From a virus, in IMG/VR virus record IMGVR_UViG_3300033978_000352, positions 1-28,335 of that record: a DNA stretch of 28,335 nt, one strand, 5' to 3'. The translations under genes were made by a program, and so were the position numbers. Of the stretch, positions 21,658 to 28,335 are shown piece after piece. Under the pieces are notes generated by a model. The model was not told the origin of the DNA and made no database searches. It saw only the letters and a program-made list of their open reading frames with translations. Numbering within the stretch: position 1 is the first letter of the stretch; each line of letters begins with the position of its first letter.

Positions 21658-22608
21658 TCACTCACTTCCTTTTATGTCTCTTGATTTGTAGTATTCATAC
21701 GGGTCGGCGACCTCGTACATCTCAGTGATTGCGTTCTCGGCGGCGCTTCCGTCGTCGATAAGCGGACAAACACTAAAGAACTGACACTTCCATTTGCAGT
21801 CACGACTAGGCCGTGGGTATGCAACGAAGTGATGATCGTGGCCTTCATCAAGCGACTTTTTTGTCTCCATCAAGTCTTTGATTGTTCCATGAATTCTTGC
21901 CCAAAATGATCGCAATGCGAACACATTATGGCGAACTTCCATTTGTTCGTAGAACGGTGGCCTTGCGTTTGCTGAACGCTTGACCTTTTTTAGCATTGTA
22001 AAGATGCCACCTTCACTTCGTTCTCCTTCCTTATTTTGCGCTGTCTCCAGCATCATATAAGTAAGGATCTGCTCATTCATGTGAGCCATTGAGGTGAAGT
22101 CTGTGAATGATCCGCCGACTGTCTTAAAGTCACGGAACATACGCACACCGTCACCGCGACGACGAACACGCATGTCAAGTTTACCTTGAAGTTCGACTGC
22201 ACCGTCAAACAAAGGCATGCTGATTATTTCTTCAGTTGAGATCATTTCAAGCTCGGCATCAATACCGTTCTCTTCTACCCATTGAAGATATCCTTCAAGC
22301 ATGATGCGCCCAAGTTCGGCTTCACTGTCAAGGTCTACAGTGTCACGGTAACTGTCGATAAGAGCCTGCTTGTCACGGTCTACGAACATCGAGTGCGCCT
22401 CAAGCAGCGGAATACCTTGGCCGTAGTACGCGTCAAGCGCGTTGTGAATTCTAGAACCAAGCGCCAGCGCGCCGGTCATGTTTTGAGTCTTTGGTTGAAG
22501 ACGTCGGTAATACGCCAACCACCACTTGCGTCTGCAGTCTTTGTATGTCTGCAGCTCGCTGTTAGAGAGCTTGTACGGCATGTTTACTTGTGTGACTGTA
22601 TCTGTCAT
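21658..22608 (-). CDS. Cas4/RecB-like PD-(D/E)XK exonuclease with Fe-S cluster ligands
   Basis: This 316-residue protein has LSNSELQTYKDCRRKWW at 14-30, GSRIHNALDAYY (51-62) with H55, a nuclease core GKLDM (D145) followed by RDFKTVGG (D160, K162), and a QILTY motif (Q180, Y184). C25 plus C271, C275 and C281 give the four Cys of the [4Fe-4S] cluster seen in Cas4 and AddB nucleases. These enzymes resect DNA ends; in phages they feed ssDNA to Sak4-type recombinases, as the gene order suggests. The ATG overlaps the SNF2 helicase stop (TAATG). There are no CRISPR genes nearby, so this is a replication/recombination nuclease. Confidence 0.85.
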   Translation of the reverse strand: MTDTVTQVNMPYKLSNSELQTYKDCRRKWWLAYYRRLQPKTQNMTGALALGSRIHNALDAYYGQGIPLLEAHSMFVDRDKQALIDSYRDTVDLDSEAELGRIMLEGYLQWVEENGIDAELEMISTEEIISMPLFDGAVELQGKLDMRVRRRGDGVRMFRDFKTVGGSFTDFTSMAHMNEQILTYMMLETAQNKEGERSEGGIFTMLKKVKRSANARPPFYEQMEVRHNVFALRSFWARIHGTIKDLMETKKSLDEGHDHHFVAYPRPSRDCKWKCQFFSVCPLIDDGSAAENAITEMYEVADPYEYYKSRDIKGSE

Positions 22609-24398
22609 TACGCTTTCTCCGATCGCAACATATCTAGAAGTTGCGCCTTATCTCGAACGATTTGTTCGAAGTTGTCTGCTTTTGTATCTAGCACTTGAAT
22701 TACACGCTCTTCAATGGTGTCCTCTGTTACGTAGTCCATAATGACGATGCTGTCATGAATTTCACTACCAATGCGGTGTACTCTGTCCATTGCTTGTTTA
22801 TGATCAATAAGTGACCATGGACGTTGAAGCATGACAAGTCGTCTAGCCGCGGTAAGAGTGATGCCAACGCCTCCAGCCTGAGCAGTGAACAATATCCATT
22901 TAATTTTTCCAGACTGGAAGTCATCAACGGCTTGCTGGCGTTCGTCCTCATTTTGCGCGCCTGTAATTAACCCGTGAGGTATCTTTTTAGCAGTCATCTG
23001 AGCACTTAGTAGTTCAATAAGTTGGCGAGATACTGCGCATACAGCGACAGAATCATCACCAAAGTCTCCATTTGATATGTCGTCCATAAGCGCGTCTACC
23101 TTGCACGATGGCTCTGCAAGAAGCGCTTTTATTTCACCAGTGTCTTCGTCAATATCTAACTGCGCGTACGAGCTGGCAAACTGCAGAAGACGTATAGTCT
23201 GAGTTAGCGGACTTGGCGCTGTAAGAGCGTCTCCACCTTCAAGTTCAGCAATCATAAGATCACGCATTTGCTGATACGCTTTCTTTTGCTTAGTAGACAT
23301 CTCAACATCACGACGCTCTGTGACTACTGGCGGAAGCCACTGCAACACCTTAGCTTTGAGCATTCGACGCATTCTTGGATTTATCGCCGCGTAAAATTCT
23401 TCTTCCATATGAGGTTTTACGCCAAGAACCATCATTCCGCCAAACGCATTCAACATGGTGTTAATCATGCGATCAACCCAGCGAGTCTTGCTTGGCCATT
23501 CTTCAGGCGATAGCCAATGAAGAATCGGCCAAAGATCTAAAACGTTATTGGCGATAGGTGTACCTGTAAGAGCAAATCTAAATTTTGCGCTGCCTGTTGC
23601 CGCCCAAAGTGCACGCGTCTGTTTTGATTTAGGCTCTTTGGAGCGGTGAATTTCGTCGGCAATGACTGAGTTAAAGTCAATTTTATTAAGTTCACGAATA
23701 TGAACTTCACAGCGGTTTTCTGTGACCTTTTCATCATGGCCGCCGCAGTCACGGCAGCGTGCTAACGATACCGAGCCATAAGAAGCCAGCCGTGAGTGAC
23801 CTCGAAGAGATTCCCAGTTAATGACAAATACGTCAACATCTTCCTCAAACTGTTTCCGTCGTTGCATTGCTGAACCTTTGACTACCTGCACTTTTACATC
23901 TGGCCACCATCTGGCGAATTCTCTTTCCCAGTTCTTTTTAAGCGTGTTTGGGCAAACAACAAGCGCGGGGAACACTTTTTCACCGCGGCTGCGAAGTTCT
24001 TTAAGCGCCGTTATTGCTTGTGCTGTTTTCCCAAGACCAGGCTCATCAGCAAGAAGTGCCCTGTGTGCCGTAGCAAGAAACTGAACACCAGCGCGTTGGT
24101 GAGGAAACAGCGTGTCTTCACCGTCAATTGCTTCAACAGAACGAAGAGCGTTAGCAGGCGCAACGCGTGTCAATAGCTCATTTGTCGCCCAGTCAGTTAA
24201 CCGCTGGCCAATGACAAGTTCTGACTTAAAAGTTGATCGCAACGCTAGACACGTTGCCCAGCCGACAGGTGTTTTCCACGTTTGCTCGCTAGACGACCAC
24301 GTAGCGCCTGGGATACTCTTGCACAGCTCTTTGTAACGCCATTCAGCGTTAATAATTATGTATCTACCCGTGCTATCGAGTTCTGCTTGTACTGTCAC
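22608..24398 (-). CDS. SNF2-family DNA helicase/translocase
   Basis: This 596-residue protein starts with GTG after AAGGATTGTGTAG. A HARP-like N-terminal segment (about 10-60) precedes the ATPase: FPHQRAGVQFL (98-108), Walker A DEPGLGKTA (118-126), VCPNTLKKNWEREF (148-161), DEIH (248-251) and LTGTPIANN. A zinc-finger-like insert C215-x2-C218...C230-x2-H233 lies just before the DEIH box. The second lobe has WILFTAQAGGVGITLTAA and QAMDRVHRIGS. SNF2 proteins of this size are common in phage replication blocks and remodel or translocate on DNA; the exact role here is inferred. A 13-bp inverted repeat lies in the 90-bp gap upstream, and its TAA overlaps the nuclease ATG. Confidence 0.9.
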   Translation of the reverse strand: MTVQAELDSTGRYIIINAEWRYKELCKSIPGATWSSSEQTWKTPVGWATCLALRSTFKSELVIGQRLTDWATNELLTRVAPANALRSVEAIDGEDTLFPHQRAGVQFLATAHRALLADEPGLGKTAQAITALKELRSRGEKVFPALVVCPNTLKKNWEREFARWWPDVKVQVVKGSAMQRRKQFEEDVDVFVINWESLRGHSRLASYGSVSLARCRDCGGHDEKVTENRCEVHIRELNKIDFNSVIADEIHRSKEPKSKQTRALWAATGSAKFRFALTGTPIANNVLDLWPILHWLSPEEWPSKTRWVDRMINTMLNAFGGMMVLGVKPHMEEEFYAAINPRMRRMLKAKVLQWLPPVVTERRDVEMSTKQKKAYQQMRDLMIAELEGGDALTAPSPLTQTIRLLQFASSYAQLDIDEDTGEIKALLAEPSCKVDALMDDISNGDFGDDSVAVCAVSRQLIELLSAQMTAKKIPHGLITGAQNEDERQQAVDDFQSGKIKWILFTAQAGGVGITLTAARRLVMLQRPWSLIDHKQAMDRVHRIGSEIHDSIVIMDYVTEDTIEERVIQVLDTKADNFEQIVRDKAQLLDMLRSEKA

Positions 24399-24435
24399 CT
24401 ACACAATCCTTCCGTCATTTCGTATGTCTATATTA

Positions 24436-24488
24436 CCATATACTAAGACACTTTACTGCAAGTTTGCAGATATTTTCTTAGTATATGG
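24436..24488 (-). promoter_or_regulatory. 13-bp perfect inverted repeat with nested hairpin before the SNF2 gene
   Basis: CCATATACTAAGA (24436-24448) and its exact complement (24476-24488) flank a spacer that itself holds the hairpin CTGCA-AGTT-TGCAG (24456-24469). The element begins right after the RuvC stop and ends 37 bp before the SNF2 start. No T-run follows on the minus strand, so an operator or mRNA structure is more likely than a terminator. A TAATAT just downstream on the minus strand is a possible -10. Confidence 0.7.
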
Positions 24489-24959
24489 CTATCTAAGCAA
24501 TTTCATTGGTTTCCAACCAGTCTTTACTAAGCGAAGAAGCCCGTGTCTTATTGCGTCAAGAGCGTGACCTTCTCCACCTCTATGCCAGTACTCTAGCTTT
24601 TTAAGAGCGTCGTTAGAGAACATCTTCTTCGCGTCTGATGGAGATTGAAAAATCAATTCATCAGGGTCAATTCCGTTGTCAAGCATAATGTACTTCAAAA
24701 TACCAATCTGCTCCAAACTATACGGAGCTTGCGAGTTCCTTACTGTCTGCGCATTTATAATAAACCTCTCGCATACGATCTCTACTTTAGAGTCTGTTGC
24801 TTTAGCATATTTAAGCGTTTCGTAGATAGGCAAGTGGTACTCTTTCATTTGGTACTCACCAGACTTCTCAAGCACAGGCTCTCCGCCTGGCGTAATTGAG
24901 AAAGTGCAGATACCGCTTGCTTTACCCGGATCTACTGAAAGAATAATTCTGTCGCCCAT
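24489..24959 (-). CDS. RuvC-like Holliday junction resolvase
   Basis: The ATG at 24959 overlaps the polymerase stop (TAATG) and follows GGGGAGAAAA; an ATG six codons upstream lies inside the polymerase gene and lacks a ribosome site. The 156-residue protein has the RNase-H-fold signature of RuvC: ILSVDPGKASG with D10, VEIVCERF with E64, and GHALDAIRHG with H132 and D135. It would cut branched DNA arising in replication and recombination or before packaging, as phage resolvases do. It follows the polymerase and precedes the SNF2 helicase. Confidence 0.85.
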   Translation of the reverse strand: MGDRIILSVDPGKASGICTFSITPGGEPVLEKSGEYQMKEYHLPIYETLKYAKATDSKVEIVCERFIINAQTVRNSQAPYSLEQIGILKYIMLDNGIDPDELIFQSPSDAKKMFSNDALKKLEYWHRGGEGHALDAIRHGLLRLVKTGWKPMKLLR

Positions 24960-26782
24960 TAGTACTTTTCTCCCCATGTTTCAAGTGGACCATCAATACC
25001 TGCAGTTAGCGGAACTGCCCAGCCGTCTGAAGTTGTCATGCACTGCTTTACAATTCTTTTTATTTCTTCAGCGTCTTTTCGCGGCGCGTTTAGCACGATT
25101 TCGTCGTGCACTGGAACGATCAACAGTTCTGTCAAGTCTGCTTGGTCGAGTTTCACAAGATTTGATTTGAACACTTCAGCAGCTCCACCTTGAATAAGGT
25201 AATTGACAAGAGTGTATACACGATCTTCGTCGCACGGCAGTCGACGGCCTGTCCATGTGTAGACATAACCTTGACCTTCGTCGCGGAGCCGACGCATTCC
25301 GGCGTCTTCAACTTGCTTTTGAAAGTACGACATTCCAGGAAAACGCAGGTCAAAAGCGTCAGATACAGCGCGCATTTGCGGTTCTGCAACGCCTGCTGTA
25401 ATCGCCTGTTTTGCAACTCCAGCGCCATAGAGTCTTCCGTAGACCGTGCCTTTTATCAGTCCACGACGCTTGTCTGAGCGTTCCATTGTCGGGTCTGCAT
25501 ATATTTCACGACCAATCTCAGTAAAGGGGTCAGACCCGATTGAGTCAGCGCGGTTAAACAGATCAATCAAATTGTTGTCATTTGAAAGACTTGCGAACAT
25601 TCTAAATTCGACTTGGTCTAAGTCTGATGTAACAATTACGTGATTTTCATCTTTTGGAAGAAACGCCCTGCGCACTACATCGTCGCCTTTTGGCAGTGTC
25701 TGCAGCGCCGGGTTTTGTATTGACATGCGTGAAGTTCTAGCACCTAGAGTCTTCACAGACGGGTGAACAAACCCATTGACATTTTCGCTTAAAAAGTTAG
25801 AAAAATAGGTATTGGCAAGTTTGTCGGCCTTGCGCTGTTTTAGAACTATGTCAGCAAGTTGCTTGACTTCATCGTTGCCGTTGATTTTAAGAATCTTCAA
25901 TTGGTCTTTAGTGCACGATTTCTGCCCTGTTGGCGTAAACTCTGTGATCTCTGCTCCGATACTCTCGAACAAGCGAACTAGTTGTTGATTGCTAGTGATT
26001 GACGCGCCACCGTACGTCTGCTTGGCCCAGGTTTTTACTGACTCGGTGTACGTCGTAAGTTCTTCGTATTTCTTTTTTGAGTACTCAAGATCTACTCGTG
26101 CGCCATTCAGCTCCATACGAGTGACGATGCGACGAGTCTGCATTTCAAGTTCATAAGGCTTGTGGTACGGCCCATCTGGACCACACTGCTTATAGAACAT
26201 TTCCCACAGCCGTGTAGTTAGCACGCAGTCTAGCGCGCCGTACGACCAGTAAGGTTTGAAGTCTACTGGAACTGTTCCCCAAGTCCAGCCGTTCTTAGCA
26301 AGTTCTTCATCAAGTGTGTTTTGTAGAGTTACAGCGCGGCCATCGACGTGCAAAGCTGCAAGTCGTTTAAGCGCTCCTGAGCCTAGTGGATCGATGATGT
26401 GCGCCATAATCATCGTGTCGTGTGCGCGGTGCCACGGCATCTTCCAACGCGATTGAACATCAAACCAACGAGCTTCAAACGCAATGTTGTGACAGATCAG
26501 CGGTCCGTCAAATTTATCCATTGCTTCATAGAAAACACCTGCCCATTCTCCCCATGGAATTGACCAACCTTGTTCTCCATCACCAACCTGCACTAAGCGC
26601 AGTCGACCATGCCATGGCGAGAACGCGTGCTCTCTAGGATTGCCAGGCAGTTCGCCAGTTTCTGTGTCTACAGACAGCGCGTCGTATGGGCGACGCTGGC
26701 TAAGCCAGTGTATGAAATCACTTGCCTTTTGTGAGCTATCAACCAAATGAAGCTGCACGTTTGCAAGATTATCAGTCGACAT
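24959..26782 (-). CDS. Family A DNA polymerase with 3'-5' exonuclease domain
   Basis: This 607-residue replicative polymerase lacks a 5' nuclease domain. Exonuclease (about 1-200): D39-T-E41, HNIAFEARWF with E103 where Asp is more usual, and Y181-GAL-D185. Polymerase: motif A SDLDQVEFRMF, motif B RRGLIKGTVYGRLYGAG, motif C VPVHDEIVL. In motif B a Tyr stands where E. coli Pol I has F762, as in T7 polymerase, a feature linked to poor discrimination against dideoxynucleotides. Its 5' end overlaps the dCMP deaminase stop by 11 bp and its 3' end overlaps the resolvase start. If the genome contains modified cytosine, this enzyme must accept it. Confidence 0.93.
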   Translation of the reverse strand: MSTDNLANVQLHLVDSSQKASDFIHWLSQRRPYDALSVDTETGELPGNPREHAFSPWHGRLRLVQVGDGEQGWSIPWGEWAGVFYEAMDKFDGPLICHNIAFEARWFDVQSRWKMPWHRAHDTMIMAHIIDPLGSGALKRLAALHVDGRAVTLQNTLDEELAKNGWTWGTVPVDFKPYWSYGALDCVLTTRLWEMFYKQCGPDGPYHKPYELEMQTRRIVTRMELNGARVDLEYSKKKYEELTTYTESVKTWAKQTYGGASITSNQQLVRLFESIGAEITEFTPTGQKSCTKDQLKILKINGNDEVKQLADIVLKQRKADKLANTYFSNFLSENVNGFVHPSVKTLGARTSRMSIQNPALQTLPKGDDVVRRAFLPKDENHVIVTSDLDQVEFRMFASLSNDNNLIDLFNRADSIGSDPFTEIGREIYADPTMERSDKRRGLIKGTVYGRLYGAGVAKQAITAGVAEPQMRAVSDAFDLRFPGMSYFQKQVEDAGMRRLRDEGQGYVYTWTGRRLPCDEDRVYTLVNYLIQGGAAEVFKSNLVKLDQADLTELLIVPVHDEIVLNAPRKDAEEIKRIVKQCMTTSDGWAVPLTAGIDGPLETWGEKY

Positions 26783-27254
26783 CTTTATCCTTGACTAGCG
26801 TGACAACTAAACTGCACTTTTCCATAAACGCGACGACATCATATGGTCTACGATGCATGTCAGCCTTGCGCAGTCTAGACACTACTCTGCGTATTCCTGA
26901 GTTTGAAATAAGCTTAGCGCACTGCATGCACGGCACACTTGTTATGTAGATAGTTCCATTCTCGCTTCGTGATCTATCAACGTACAGAAGCGCGTTTGCC
27001 TCTGCGTGAACAGCAGGGCAAGCATCATATAAGTTGTCAAGTGGGCTTAAACCTTTAGCGCGATCGCACCAGTTGATGCAGTCGCCTGACTCTGGCCAAC
27101 TAGCGGCTGGTCCATTGTACCCAGTGGCAACAATGTGTTGATCATGAGAAACGATCACTGCGCCCATCTGCGCCCGCGTGCATCGAGATCGCGCAGACAC
27201 GATGTCAGCGACGGACAACCATGTATCGTCCCAAGACAACCTTTTAAGCGTCAT
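26772..27254 (-). CDS. Deoxycytidylate (dCMP) deaminase
   Basis: This 160-residue protein has the zinc deaminase motifs H83-A-E85 (CPAVHAEANAL) and P-C109-x2-C112 (SVPCMQCAKL), with the N-terminal CTRAQMGAVIVSHD and the ATGYNGPA loop typical of dCMP deaminases. The enzyme converts dCMP to dUMP and so adjusts the pyrimidine pool. In a genome with a dCMP-hydroxymethylase-like enzyme it would compete for the same dCMP, as the T4 cd product does. An additional Cys pair region (GDCINWCDRA) lies at 57-65, as in phage dCMP deaminases that bind a second zinc. The gene ends inside the start of the polymerase gene (11-bp overlap). Confidence 0.9.
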   Translation of the reverse strand: MTLKRLSWDDTWLSVADIVSARSRCTRAQMGAVIVSHDQHIVATGYNGPAASWPESGDCINWCDRAKGLSPLDNLYDACPAVHAEANALLYVDRSRSENGTIYITSVPCMQCAKLISNSGIRRVVSRLRKADMHRRPYDVVAFMEKCSLVVTLVKDKDVD

Positions 27255-27434
27255 TTACTCTTCTTCCTTGTTGTTTTCTTCGATTATAGAGCCAACTGTG
27301 CCGGTCAGTATTTTTGCAACAAGTTCTAACGCCTCTTTGCGACTGAATCCTGCACGTCTAAACTCTGAAAACACTTCATGCATCTGTACAGCAACGCTTC
27401 TAAGTGGGCTTGGATAGTCGTCGTCTTCTTTCAC
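27255..27434 (-). CDS. Small acidic helical phage protein
   Basis: This short gene of 59 residues starts with GTG at 27434, in a GTGA overlap with the stop of the ThyA-family gene, after an excellent AAGGAGAGCAA ribosome site. The product starts VKEDDDYPSPLRSVAVQMHE (first residue read as Met), continues with a helix rich in Phe/Arg (VFSEFRRAGFSRKEALELVAKIL) and ends in an acidic tail. The pattern resembles small actinophage proteins of unknown function encoded near nucleotide-metabolism genes. It ends directly before the deaminase start. No enzymatic motif is visible. Confidence 0.7.
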   Translation of the reverse strand: MKEDDDYPSPLRSVAVQMHEVFSEFRRAGFSRKEALELVAKILTGTVGSIIEENNKEEE

Positions 27435-28294
27435 TTGCTCTCCTTTTTGAAGTTCTTCTCTATAGCCGAAATCATCGCGTCAGTGTACCACTTTTGATCT
27501 GGAGTTAGCCGTTGACGGATGTACTCATCAAACACCGCGTCAAGCGCATGACGGGCTTTTGCCTCTACTTGCGTCCATGAAGACCCAGTTATTGGCGGTA
27601 TCGATTCAATAGAGCTTCGCTCTACATGATGTAGATCTTCAGCTACTTCGTAGTGCTGCTCGTACAAATGCAACGAGCCGACATGATGTCCGTACGTCCC
27701 TGGCTCAATTCCAAGTATAGACGCCATGGCGATTTGTACTCTAGTAAACTGAAAAAAGTCATATGCAGCGCCAAGCCAGACGTCATTGGATCTCATGTAG
27801 ACGCTCATGTTAAGTCTGTTATTGCGAATTCTAAACTGATGAAGAATAGTGCAAGGGTAGTCGCGTTTGTTTGATTGCAAGTCTAATTCTGGGTCCCAGA
27901 TAGTTACAACTGCTTGCCGCGTACTAGGATCGTTTTTAAGTCTGTCTAGCGCCTTAGCGTACTGTGTGTGCGTGCGTAGACCGTACGCGCCGTGAAACAG
28001 TCCGTTGTCTTCTGCAAAATTTTTGAACTGCGGACCGACGGCTATGACTGTCTTTGGATAGCTTACGCCAGCAATTAGCTGACAAGCTTCGACTGCGCCA
28101 ATGCCAGGCACCGCGCCGCGGCTGACGCCAACAGGCAGAGTATTATAGACGTTATCAATGAAGACAGTGGCATCTTCAATTTCTTTAGTTTGCTGCCCGC
28201 GCGGAGCAACTTCTTTGCCATACTTAAGAACCCAGTTAACAAGATCGACGTAGCCGTTCACTCCGTCTTCAACACGAATTACCGTAGTGTCCAT
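27431..28294 (-). CDS. ThyA-family enzyme, probable dCMP hydroxymethylase
   Basis: This 287-residue protein starts after AGGGAGAG. It has the thymidylate synthase fold markers: the catalytic Cys in YPCTILHQF (C148), STRQAVVTIWDP, MRSNDVWLG (167-175) and VGSLHLYEQHY with H209 and Y211. Where ThyA has the Asn that reads uracil (E. coli N177), this protein has D179. In T4 gp42 (dCMP hydroxymethylase) the same change sets cytosine specificity, and the PCT, MRSNDV and VGSLH.Y words agree with gp42 rather than ThyA, as I recall those sequences. It would make 5-hydroxymethyl-dCMP from dCMP and methylene-tetrahydrofolate. The usual ThyA C-terminus (PxIxxxxAV) is absent. A plain thymidylate synthase is the less likely alternative. 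Confidence 0.8.
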   Translation of the reverse strand: MDTTVIRVEDGVNGYVDLVNWVLKYGKEVAPRGQQTKEIEDATVFIDNVYNTLPVGVSRGAVPGIGAVEACQLIAGVSYPKTVIAVGPQFKNFAEDNGLFHGAYGLRTHTQYAKALDRLKNDPSTRQAVVTIWDPELDLQSNKRDYPCTILHQFRIRNNRLNMSVYMRSNDVWLGAAYDFFQFTRVQIAMASILGIEPGTYGHHVGSLHLYEQHYEVAEDLHHVERSSIESIPPITGSSWTQVEAKARHALDAVFDEYIRQRLTPDQKWYTDAMISAIEKNFKKESK

Positions 28295-28335
28295 GACTCT
28301 TCTGCTCTCCCTTCAGCCGCTGCTGCTATAGCAGC
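28279..28335 (-). CDS. Possible C-terminal end of an upstream minus-strand gene
   Basis: An open frame enters from the right edge and ends at a TAA inside the start of the ThyA-family gene (28279-28281), giving an Ala/Glu-rich end AAIAAAAEGRAEESWTLR. The overlap with the next start is 16 bp, in line with the compact operon. Only 18 codons are visible, so this could be chance. Confidence 0.3.
   Translation of the reverse strand, partial: AAIAAAAEGRAEESWTLR

Noticed and set aside
21658-22608. CRISPR adaptation protein Cas4
   Set aside because: The fold and Cys ligands match, but there are no cas1/cas2 genes or arrays; the neighbours are phage recombination genes.
27431-28294. Plain thymidylate synthase
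   Set aside because: The base-specificity residue is Asp and the surrounding words follow dCMP hydroxymethylase; kept only as the alternative reading.
13700-28335. A TET-like dioxygenase that would convert methylcytosine to hydroxymethylcytosine after the C5-methylase
   Set aside because: No protein in the window shows a convincing HxD...H dioxygenase pattern; the hydroxymethyl-dCMP route fits the visible genes better.
1-28335. tRNA genes or an integrase/attachment site
   Set aside because: The non-coding gaps are all under about 125 bp and none contains a cloverleaf that I could recognise; no recombinase gene is present.

Overview
The window is part of the genome of a tailed bacteriophage (Caudoviricetes). 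A WhiB-type iron-sulfur regulator gene (13678-14211) points to an actinobacterial host, because WhiB proteins are known only from Actinobacteria and their phages. The moderate GC content would suit an aquatic low-GC actinobacterium, but that is inference. I saw no integrase, terminase, capsid gene, tRNA or CRISPR array, so this is a fragment of a larger genome.

Plus strand, 1-11320: host-recognition and tail-tip genes. The end of a structural gene and a tail-assembly-chaperone-like gene are followed by a run of very glycine-rich proteins (called G1-G6 here). Each G gene is directly followed by a short acidic partner gene (S1-S6). Two G/S cassette types alternate (A,A,B,A,B), which looks like tandem duplication of adhesin cassettes. 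Between G1-S1 and G2-S2 lie a tail spike with a C-terminal peptidase S74 chaperone domain, a second protein sharing its N-terminal attachment module, and a small structural-looking protein. Plus strand, 11444-13700: a large protein with two glycosyltransferase domains around TPR-like helices, and a class I SAM methyltransferase.

Minus strand, 28335 down to 13678: a tightly packed early/replication block with many 1-4 bp overlaps. In order of transcription it holds a ThyA-family enzyme with the dCMP-hydroxymethylase signature, a small protein, dCMP deaminase, family A DNA polymerase, RuvC-like resolvase, SNF2 helicase, Cas4/RecB-like nuclease, Sak4-like RecA-fold ATPase, a DUF669-like ssDNA-binding protein, a Cys-containing miniprotein, two paralogous GT-B-like glycosyltransferases, a dCTPase/dUTPase-like pyrophosphatase, three small proteins, a C5-cytosine methyltransferase, a pyrimidine-dimer-glycosylase-family protein, an unknown protein and WhiB.

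The most interesting reading is a cytosine hypermodification pathway laid out like that of T4 but in an actinophage. The pyrophosphatase would turn dCTP into dCMP, the ThyA homologue would make 5-hydroxymethyl-dCMP, the polymerase would incorporate it, and the paired glycosyltransferases would glycosylate the DNA. This rests on active-site residues and motif resemblance read by eye; no database search was possible. The second highlight is the array of duplicated, mosaic glycine-rich adhesin/partner cassettes, a plausible engine for host-range variation.
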